Positions 11,901 through 23,900 of a stretch of DNA of 64,000 nucleotides are shown here, piece by piece; position 1 is the first letter of the stretch; each line of letters opens with the position of its first letter. This DNA is from Panorpa germanica (lineage: Eukaryota; Arthropoda; Insecta; Mecoptera; Panorpidae). The notes under the pieces are model-generated. The model was not told the origin of the DNA, did no database searches, and saw only the letters and a program-made list of their open reading frames with translations. The DNA is taken from contig OY783219.1 of assembly GCA_963678705.1 (NCBI GenBank), positions 6,696,001 through 6,760,000 of the forward strand, in the 5' to 3' direction. Made by a program: the position numbers and the translations under genes.

Positions 11901-14900
11901 TATATGTATTTATATATCAAAATGTCAAATATTATTTACAGCTATTTCAAGGAACAATAAAATTTCAATATTATGTCTGCCGTAACAGGGTTAAATAAAA
12001 TAAAAACTTATTATTCTTTGACTTTACTTGATTATTTCGACTACCAACAGCTACAAAACATTACCACAGCACTGGCCTACTCAACAAATAACTGACGTTA
12101 ACATGCATTTCACGTCATACAAATATAACCGACCATTTCTAGCGCTAAAACTGCAATTCAAAATTTTAATTGCTATATCTCCGTCAACATTTATATATTT
12201 AATAAAATAGACACGCCAATACACATTTATTAACATCAATTTCAATCAACAATTGAAAAATCGACCACTAAGAAATGAGGACACTAAGGTTGCTTTAATA
12301 CCTGCAGCAACTATAATGTAAGGGTCCATTATCAGAGCTTTCAAAGATGGCGGATCAGACTCCTGGTGTACGACAGAAGGTTGAAGCATCAGCAGTTGTA
12401 ATACTAAAGTAACAAAAAAATAAATGTTATAAATATTTGATTTTAAAGTAGAGAAATATTTTATATAATAAACTTACATCCATCTCCTAAAGCTAATGCA
12501 GCGAGAATTAAAAACGGTGCACTTTTACCAACAAATTCATACATTACTCCACCAAATGGTGGCCCAATTAGGACACCTAAAGCTAGACCTCCTAGAGCTA
12601 TACCCATTGCATTTCCACGTTCCTGTGGAAATAAATTAAATAGATAAAGTTTATTAGCTTGGCGAAGAACCAAATAAATAGATATCTACCGAAATATATT
12701 ATTTTACCCAAGACACATAATTGAAATTTGTTTTAATAGATGGCACTATAAGTTTTAACATGTAAATGTAATTAATAATTGAAAAACTATTATTAAAATA
12801 AAAGTGTAGTTAAAGCAAATACATTTCGCCGGCATTTGTTTCTGTGTTAAAAGAATAGTTTTGAAGTTTCGTTCAAGTCAAGTAAATTGGTTTGTGTCTC
12901 GGGTGAAGTTAACAAAATATTAGACGTCAAATGCTATATTTACCTTATCATCAGTATATCTTTCAGCTAACATTCCCATCCCGGAAACGGATGAACAGGA
13001 TGAACCAATACCTTGCAATGCTCTAGCTATGAATAACACGCTGTACGATCGCCCAAATGCAAAAACTATAAAATGTTTTAAGAAAGTAGTACACGAATTG
13101 ACGTTTTTGACAACTTTAAACTTTAGATATCAGTAAATGATTACTTACTTATGGTGGATAGGAACATAATGATGAATCCAGTGAACATAGGAATACTGTA
13201 TCCGATTCTGTAAGAGAAGGCGTTAGTTAAAATTGCTAGAAATGTTTTAGAAAATGTAATAAAAGAAGAAGAAATGTATTCAGTACTTGTGAGTTAGCGG
13301 TCCGACGATAGGATTCACCAATAGTTGGACAAATGCTTTAGAAGCAAACATCAGACCTACTTCTACAGTTTCCCCCACCAATTCTTTGTGTCGCGCTTCT
13401 TTTTCTTCAGCAGTTTCCATCGGGAAAGAGTTATTTTCTTAAATATAAAGAAATGTTAAGATGTGTTTCTTTTTTGGTATAAAATAGGGTCTTTAAGAAT
13501 CTAAATTTATCGGGGTACTTAAATTATGACTTACCAGTTACGTAATCAGGGGTGACGACATATTGGGAAGGGTCCGCTGGAGGTGCGCAGGGGGGTAAAG
13601 TCGTTGGTGCAACCGTTGATGTAGCCGCCATGGCGATCTGAGCCAGTGTTGCATTAGGATGCCGGATGTCATACAAAAACTCTGGGATAATGGGAACTGT
13701 AAAGAAAAAAACACATCATGATGTGAGAATGCCTTCATGTAAAAAGGGAATACGGTCCAGTTTTAGAAAGAACGTTTTGATGTATAAGAAATTGAATAAC
13801 AAGTTTTACTAAAGAAATTTTACATTTTTCTGTAAATATTATAGCAAAATACATGATTTTCTTGTACTGTACGGTCATGGACATTCTTTTCTAATTTTTT
13901 TTGTCGTTCTTTGAAATATTTTGATACAGTTGTGTTCCTTATGCTCTAAAATAAGAAACTGCTTCATTACATTTTAAATATTAACGCGATATTGGGTTTT
14001 ATGCGACCTTTTTTAAATTCATGGACTTTTTTTTCTAAAAATTTTTTTTTGATTTCTTGAAATTTTTTGATGCAGTTATGTTCATTAAGCTTTAACTTAA
14101 AGAACTGCTTCATTACATTTTAAATATCCACGCGATTCCGACTTTTATGCGACCTTTTTTAAATTCATGGACTTTTTTTCTAAATTTTTTTTTTTTATTT
14201 CTTGAAATTTTTTGATGCAGTTATGTTCGCTAGGCTTTAAAGTAAATAACTGCTTCATTACATTTTAAATATCCACGCGATTCCGACTTTTATGCGACCT
14301 TTTTTAAATTCATGGACATTTATTTTCTAAAATTTTTTTTTGGATTTCTTGAAATTTTTTGATGCAGTTATGTTCGTTATGCTCTAAAATAAAGAACTAC
14401 ATCATTAGATTTTGAATATCTACGCAGGAACTCAAAAAATTTAATTGCTCTTAAAATCATAAAAGTGAACCTTTTCATCATTTTTAACAAGATTATAGTC
14501 TTGTTTCATTGAGATTTAATATATTGATATATAATAAACTAAAATACTTATTTAAAAATGAATTATAAATTTGAAATCAGCATTCAAAATTAAGTTAAAA
14601 TCCATTATTAAAGGAATTATATTTTCTTAAATTTTTATGAAAAGTAAGAAGGTTATACTCTTCTTACTTTTCATATAAATTTAAGAAAATATATATATCA
14701 TTTTATAACGGATTTTAACCTAATTTTGAATGCTGATTTCAAATTTATAATTAATTTTTAAATAAGTATTTTAGTTTATGATATATCAATATATTAAATC
14801 TCAATGAAAGAAGACTATAATCTTGTTAAAAATGATGAAAAGGTTCACTTTTATGATTTTAAAAGCAATGCAATTTTTTGAGTATCTGTGTAGATAATTA

Positions 14901-17900
14901 AAAACTAATGAAGCAGTTCTTTAAGTTAAAGCTTAAGGAACATAACTGCATCAAAAAATTTCAAGAACTCCAGTAAAAAAATTTAGAAAAAAAGGTCGCA
15001 TAAAAATCAGAATCGCGTTGATATTTAAAATCTAATGATGCAGTTCTATATTTTAGAGCATAACGAACATAACTGCATCAAAAAAATTCAAGAAAATGTA
15101 TTTTTTGTGTTTTGAAAAAATTGTCCATGAAAATATAAAGGGTCGTATAAAAACCACAGTGGCGTAGATATTTAAAATGTAATGAAGCAGTTATTTACTT
15201 TAAAGCCTAACGAACATAACTGCATCAAAAAATTTCAAGAAATCCTAAAAAAAATTTTTAGAAAAAAAAGTCCATGAATTTAAAAAAGGGCGCATAAAAG
15301 TCAGAATCGCGTTGATATTTAAATTTTTATGAAGCAGTTCTTTAAGTTAAAGCCTAACGAACATAACTGCTTCAAAAATTTCAAGAAATCAATAAAGAAA
15401 TTTAGAAAAAAAGTCCATGACATTGACATATACCGTACAAACCTATTCTTACATTACATAAATATTGGTATATGTCTTCATAGACAGATTGCATTATCTC
15501 CATATTTAATAAAAAAACCAAACCTATTTTCTCTTAAGACGGTAAATAGAAGATTCTGTTAAGAAAATATCAGAATCCGTTCCAATCTTAATCGCTAAGA
15601 ACAGTATTGCATCCCTCGTTAAATTCTCCAGACACTTTCATTTTGATAATAACATTTATTTTGAAAATTGTGTTATAAATTTTATAATTACAATGTTGGT
15701 ACAAATTGAAATTAAAATTTTATTATCTTCGTCAACGCAACGTTGTGTTTTCCATTTCATATTTCGTGTTCACAGTTCCCAGTCCTTGATTATCTATCCG
15801 TGCATGCCCTCTGACCTCCACAAAGTTCTAGACGGCGCGAATTCAATGTGACGTTCAGTTAATGACCAATTTACGAGCAATCTGCGTTAGAAAATTTCAT
15901 CTAGTTTCAAGTTATTATGGATAGATGCCGTTACTGTTATAGCTATTACTTTAAACTGCTTCTCCTCGTGATTGGAGGTCCGGGGAGAAGGGAGTGTGGT
16001 GAGATATTAAGTTTCATTAAAATTGTTGCAGACTTTATTAACACCAAGTTGTCTTGTTAAACACAACTCGGTAAAGTTAGGCTGGTCGTCGAGAATGCGG
16101 GCGTTACGTAGCTCTCAAATTGGTACCGAATTTCAGCGAATTTTAACCAATCGAATACATACTACAACGCTAAACCTATCCGAACCTTGTCTCAGACTGG
16201 AAGTGAATGCAATAGTCTCTTTCATAACAGTGGTGTATCGATAAAAATTAAAGTAAAAGTTTCCTCTCATGGTAAATTATGTTAGTACAAAACAACTCCA
16301 ATACACCCTACAGTACACAGGTTTGACTTGGCGTACTGTCTTATCGGTACGTGGCATGTATGTATTGTGACACAACACACGCAAAGAACACAGAAGTCGG
16401 CTTGCTTGGAGAGTTCTAACCGCTTAACCAAGCCGTCGATTTACGCCCGAATCGTGTATTAATTGTAATATAACATAATTGTGTGTTTTGTGTATTTGTT
16501 TACTATATAGTTGGTAAATTTGTTATTGTTTTTATTATTATTATTATATTATATTAATTGTTCGCCTTTCGGCTTTACAATCTACATTCTTAATACATTT
16601 CATAGAACTTCAACTTGAAATTAAACTTAAACTATTCTAGACCTTTTTATTTCCAAAAGTACTTTCTGCTTCTTCTTCTCTTGACCCTCTTCCTTCATTC
16701 TCACCGTTTCCTCACCTCTTGTCTTCCTTGTCTCCTCTCGACAAGCCCTCTATTATCTTTTCACTATCCTTCCTGCCTTCTCTCTTCGTTTTCACTTCTC
16801 CACTTATGTCTATTACAGGCATAGACGCTCTATCTTTACTATTTCCTCTTGACTCTCTTACTTTACTCTTTCTTCTTGACTCTCTACCTTTACTATGTTA
16901 TTATTGTCTCTATCTCCGTCATCTACCTCTTGTCCTTATCTCCTATCCGAAAATCCTCTATTTTTATTGTTTTTATTTGAGTTAGTGAGTTAAATAATTG
17001 CCATATTGTGAGAAATAACCAGTAAAAATTACTATGTGACATAAGCCACGGTGCTGTAATGGCTTTACGACAAAAACTGCTACTATAGTCCAAAGCACGA
17101 TAGTTCGGCGGCGACTTATACTTAAAAGAGGTTATAAGAGCGGTATAAATCTATAATACGATAATGAATATTATCTTATTCGTTTCTGTATACATTATAG
17201 AAAAGTAAGTGAGTCAGTGCTCTTTAGTTACATCGGCAGTTTATACCCCACAATTTGTTCGCCGTCGAACTCTCGTAATTTGAACTATACTACTATTATC
17301 ATGGTAATTTTTAACATCTAAATAGCAATTTTTGTAATAAAATAGTAAGTTTAGTTAAAAAAATAGTTAGTAATAGTAAGTTTTATTGTATATTTCTCAC
17401 AGTGCAGTCAAGGAATAAATTTATTAAGTTATCTTCGGGGATCGAAGCCAAGCCCAAGAAGGATAGTTAAGTGTTAGAGTCTACTACTTATGGTAACTAT
17501 CTCGGCCATCATGTTCCTTATTTGTTAGGAATTATAATACCTCTACAATTTTCTCTCTCGCTCTAACTACGACGCCGACGCCGACGCCGACATATTTTAT
17601 TCCATCGTTAACTTAAGTATTCTCGATCACTTATTCTGTTTGGTTTGGTTTTTGAAGTGTTGAAGTAGCATGCTTGTGTTGGTACGTTGTATAGAAATCA
17701 TCTACCTACCTAACGTAGCTGAAGTGTATATAAAGCTACGTTTGCTACGCCTCTACGCCTCTACGCCGCTACGTAGCTACAACACAAAAGCTACGAACTA
17801 AGAGGAAGCTCGGACGGTGATTAACAGTTCTCAAAAGGTCCTATTGACCGCTATTTATCTCACAGCCTCATGAAATTTTTATAAGTCTACATTTTATCAT

Positions 17901-20900
17901 GGAGTAGTAAATGAAATTCTCTAACAATCAAACGCAAGAGATGTACACTCCGAGAAAGCAATAAAATTATATAGAGAATATAAAAAAATACTTTGAAAAT
18001 TATGAATAAAGAATTGAGTGTTTTAAATGAGGTAATACCTTTTTGTTTGCTCGCCATTTTTGTTGTATTTGTTTCTAGATGTTTATATAGCTGTTTTTAG
18101 TAGATGTTGAGAATAACAATTTGATACTATGTCATGAATAAGTCCAAAGTATGTTCTACTTATAGAAAACTATTAAAAAAGCAAGCGCTACAATGTATAA
18201 ATCATGAAGATGTTCTAAATGAAGCAATACCTTTTCTTTAGCGCGTCATATTTGTTATATATGGTTCTGAGAGTTCTTACTTGACATATTGGTGGTACGT
18301 ATGATTACAATTTGTTACTGTGTTACTTACACTATAGCAACTCCAGTAAACAATTTGGTGAAGTGTCCTGTTTTGTGACGTTTCTATCACTATTCAATTC
18401 AATTATAGTTCGTATCAACTTTATCTTCATTTGTATTTCTATTTACCGAATGGGCTTGTGTCCTATGTCTTAATTTATATAAAAGTGTACTATATATTGA
18501 TAAAGTGGGTTACTAGAATCTCAAATGTTCAATTATTTTTTAATAACTCCTTATATTTCAGGAGATATTAACAATTAAAAAAGTCTTTTTTCTCTTTAAT
18601 TATTAAAGGTTGCCTATCTCTTTTATACAACAGAGCGTAAAAGAGATAGCATATTCAAGATAGAACTCTGGAAAACTTACAGGTTACCAACCTTACAGCT
18701 TATAAATCTCTGCTATATGTATTTATGTATCAAAATATCAAATATTATTTACAGCTATTTCAAGGAAGGGTTAAATAAAATATAAACTTATTATTCTTTG
18801 ACTTTACTTGATTATTTCGACTACCAACAGCTACAAAACATTACCACAGCACTGACCGACTCAACAAATAACTGACGTTAAAATGCATTTCACGTCATAC
18901 AAATATGGCCGACTATTTCTAGCGCTAAAACTACAATTCAAACTTTTAATTGCTATATCTCCGTCAATATTTAGATATTTAATAAAATAGACACACCAAT
19001 ACACATTTATTAACATCAATTTCAATCAACAATTGAAAAATCAACCACTAAAAATGAGGACACAAGCCCATTACTGGAGGACATTTATAAATTACCAGCA
19101 AAGTGCAAAGTAGCTTCCTTATTTCCGGTAATACGCAATTTCTATTTCTAGTAAGTGTTGTCGATGTAAGACCAGCACAAATTCTTCTCATTTCTTTATA
19201 TAAATGGTGGCTTTTTATACAGTACGATTTACTGTGCCACAACCGGTGTGGAAAGAATCTTGGACACTTTGCCACAATAATGCAAGACGTTTACAGATAG
19301 GATGTGTAGTTATTTATCTCGTTAAGTGTTTATTTATACTCCAGAAGCAGCATCCAATCATTTAGATGCTTTGGAAGTACGAGAGATGAACCCAGAGGGC
19401 TTGAGGATGTTAAGTTGATAACGGTGTGAATTATTCATCAGAATTGGGTAGTGGTAACATATACACTATATATACGAGTACATTAAAGAAAACTAACATA
19501 GATTGATTGTATTAAGGTGGAAATCATCTTGTCTATTTTATTTTTATGGTTTTCCTTTTATTTTTGACGATTTACCTTTTTAAATTAATGAATTTTATCT
19601 TTGTTTATGTATAATACAATTTTATTTTATTCTCTGCTTCGTAAATCTTTGGAAGAGCTGATTTCAATGTTATGTAGGGTTTACACTTATATGTTCCGGT
19701 AAAAATATTCGGCTATTATATATGCGTCATGTTCGAGGTACCGTCCACACATGCGTTGACGACTATGACATTAAAACATAATTTACAATTCTCAGTGTGA
19801 ACGTATCAGAACGTTTATTACCCATAATTAACAATTTTTGTTAAGTATTTATGTTATAGTAAAGGAACAGCAAGGTTTAGATTGGGAAATGAGGAAAAAG
19901 GAAACAGATACTGGGAAAGTAGTGAGGAAAGAAAGTGTAGAGTGTGCGGAGCGGAGGACGAAACACTGGAGCACATTAAGTTTGAGTGTAAGGAAAAAGT
20001 AGCGAGCGAAAGGAATATTGGCCAACTATTAAAGGGAGGCAGTGAAGGAAAGAGGTGGATGGCGGAAATAGTAAGAAGGAAAGAAAAAACAGGAGAATAA
20101 ATAAGCTGATGGCTGGGTTGCACAAGGAACAGGAAGAGAAAGAAAGTACTAAAAGAGGCAGTGAAGGGAAGCAGGAGAAAGAAAGAAGTAGCGAGGAAAC
20201 AGGTAAACTTCAGCCCAGAAAAATAGACTAGGGAATAGACCAGTACAGAAGGAAGACGTGGAAAAATGAAGGAAGAGGGTCAAGAGAAGAAGAAGCAGAA
20301 AGTACTTTTGGAAATAAAAAGGTCTAGGATAATGTAAATTTAATTGTCTGCGAAGTGACCGTCGTCCATATATAAAATCCAGTTATCTGGTCCAGCTCGT
20401 TATCTAGTTTGCATGGGGAACATGAAGAGAAAGAGGGTGAAAAGAAGAAGAAGCAGAAAGCATTTTTTGGAAGTACTAAAAGTCTAAAATAATTTTTTTA
20501 GTTTTAATAAATAAATTAAGTTTAGTTTTAGAAAAATAATTAGTTTTAAATAAAATTAGTAAGTTTAGTTTTAAGGCTGAATTGTTAAGATAGGAATGAA
20601 ATGTATTAAGAAATAGAATACGGTAGATTGTAAAGCCGAAAGGCACACACAATTAACAATAAATAATAAAATAATAATGTTATAGTAAAGAAATAAATGT
20701 AATAACTTAACTTTTGTTTTATTTAAGCGAATGTGTGTGTGAAAAGTTTAAGTCCAACGGCGCCAATACGTAGGGGCGCTGTAATGTGACAAAATGTTGT
20801 CGATACTATGAAATATTTACGTAAATTAGAGCGTTTGTCAACTAAGCACTTTAATATTTAAAAGATTTAACAGATGATTTAAAACAATGTAAAAACGATA

Positions 20901-23900
20901 AAACGCAAATTGCACAATTTCTAGATCTTAAGTAAGTTTTCTTTGATAATTTAAGGCAGAGAACGTTTAGCCAGAGTCTGATTAGCTATATAGCAGAAGT
21001 AGCAACTGCTACAGAAACCTGCGGTAAAGTTTTGTGCCTGAATAGCTATCAACTTATACAAGTTATGGATATTTTTTTTTAAAGTTGAATTCTGACTTTT
21101 ATGGAATCATATCTAAATTCATGGGTATTTATTTTGATTGTTAAATTTTTGTATGTTAAATATTTATAATAGGGTTTGGTCCGTTATACGTTAAATTGAC
21201 AAACTGTTTAATTAAATTTAAAATATCTGTTTATTTTCTAACATTCATGCATATAATTTTAAAATCAGTCTGATTTTAAACGTTGATTATTCGACAACCG
21301 TAACAGATAATTAGAAATGGTTTCCAATTTTGAAATCAGCATAAAAAACTACTTTGGAAAATCTATATCTGAAACCAAAATAAAGTTTTTCTTAAATTGA
21401 AAAAGTAAGAAGACTATATACTCTTCTTACTTTTCATAAAAATTGTTAAAAAGAAATTGTTATTTTTATAACTGTTTTTAACATAATTTTAAATTCTTAT
21501 ATCAAATTTGCAATTAATTTACAGATAAGTGTTTTTGTTTACGAGATATCAGCATATTAAATTCGAACCGTAATAGATACCTAAGAATAATTTTTCTTCT
21601 TGAAATCACAATAAAAAAACTACGTTAGAAAATATAAATGATATTAAAAAAATAAATAAATATTTAATTTAAGAAATGTCCATGAATTGAAATAAAGTTG
21701 TATACATTCTAAAAAATCGTAGATATTTAAAAAGTATTAAAGCAGTTCTTTATTTCATTGCATAACAAAGAAAACTGCATCAAAAAGTGTTATGAAAATG
21801 TAATTTTTTTTTAGAATAAAATGTCTAGGAATTTATAAAAGGTCGCCTTGTTTAAATAATAAATTAGATATTAACATGGAATATGTTTTAATGGACATCC
21901 AGATAATTAAGAAATGCTTTATCCATATCTACTTTCAAATCATCTAAAAACATCGCGCCAATTTTCTTTGAAAAGATCCTTTGTGTAATAAGCTTGCTCA
22001 TTTCGTTTTAAACAGTGATTCAACTATCTTAGAAATACTTTGTGTCAAGAAAAGAATATACACACTATCTTGGTTTAATTGTAGAGTCTTCTCGCCAGCC
22101 TTTGTGGAAAGATTCTGAAATTTCCTGATTTTTATTAAGTAGAATATTTTAGTATTGCAATACGCTTTGAGGACTTGCAGAGCTATAAATCTGAGTTTTA
22201 TAAGAATCTAGAGGTTCAAAAAAAATCTTATACTTTGTTTACATAACGAGTTCAGTGTAAATCAAATTAGAACGCATTGCGCTATATTTTGCCGCCAGTT
22301 TTTAACAGATAGATTTATAGATTTGTTTAATTGTATTAATCAGAATTTGCAAGTAAATTTTTAATTCTCTTCTTAAAAACTCGCTTGGACGTCTAATTAT
22401 GTTCTGATTGAAATTTTTCCAAAAGTTTAGTCAAAGATTTCTTGCAAAATTCGCACATCAATTTATTATAGCAAGGAAAAATTAATTTTCGTAAATCCTT
22501 GAGGGCTATTGTAAATGTTTGAAGTAGTCTTAAAAGCCCGCTGGTGGTGGTTAAAAAAACCCCTTAGAAAGGACTCGGTTAGAGGAAGAAGCGAGGGGGT
22601 GTTAAATTGTGCTCCAATGTGGATGAAGGAATTCTGCTCTTGGCACCGAGTTATCACCCGAACAAGCGAATACGACTTAAAAAGCAGCTCTCATGGGCTT
22701 CTTATTCCTATAGCAGTGGTAGTCAAGAGTATTTTTATAAGGGTCACTTAGCTTGCAATGTAACAATAAAATTAAAGATGTTACAAAAACGAAATTTCTT
22801 TTAAGTGACATTTAAATTTTTAGAAAATGATAAAATAGAAATGTTTTTCGTAAAACAGACATAAATTTTATAGGCGTTTTTAAATATACAAAAGTTGACG
22901 AAGATATAGCTATTTTGATCTTTTGAAGGAGAGGACCTCACAGTGTGAGTTTTAGGCTGTAAATAGTAAGTAATCGATTTTATTTATCTATTTTACCACA
23001 TTTATAATATTAAAACTTTATCTGTTATACGAGACAGCTGTAAATGTATCAGAAGTTTGAGTATGTACTACTATGTACAAGAGTATAACCTTCTCTTATC
23101 TCGAGGAATTGAGAAAATCTTATTGTTGATAAAGTTAGAAATTCAACTTTTTTATCAATTTTAACAAGATATAACCTTCTTACATCTCGAGGAATTGAGA
23201 ACATCTCATTACACATTACATATTGACTTTTGCTGTACGAGTATTTTGATTTATTTTCTCAACATTTATAAAATTTTAAACCAAATAAAAGGAAGCTTTT
23301 ATTGAAAATTACAATGTCCTAATAATATTAGATATTCCCTGTATATTCATATATGCTCCATAATGTGAAAATAATATCCTGTATATACATGAAATGAATA
23401 AACATGACAGTACATACTATCTCCATGGAGCAATATTTAAATATGCTACTTTGCATTTTTACATACATATAACATACAGTGTACGTTTTATATCACAACA
23501 GCATGAATATACATGAATGTATATACCTTGAATATAGTATGTATATTCAAAGGTTTTCTGTGTATATTGCATAGAAAATTACTTTTAAGGTATAAACCAA
23601 GTTTTAGGAGGTTTCTACTAGAAATGAGAACGACCCATATATGACCCATATACGTGGATGTCTTTTGATGTTGAATCTTTGACATCTCTGTTCCTGCTTT
23701 AACTTGTTGGTTCCGTAGCGGTCCACGAAGATGGTGGTTGGTTTCTCTTTGGTTCTGTAGATGCTAATGGGTGGCTAAACGGGGGTTGACGAAGAAGGGG
23801 AGGAATGAGTACTAGGTGGCTTTCAACGTAAACGCACCACTCATGCGCAATCAAGCGTTAATTCACATACATTGTCGTCCAGAAAGTGTGGAATAGTTAA

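Noticed and set aside
16615-16985. Leu/Ser-rich frames
   Set aside because: They are the antisense of the purine-rich 3' end of LINE family I.
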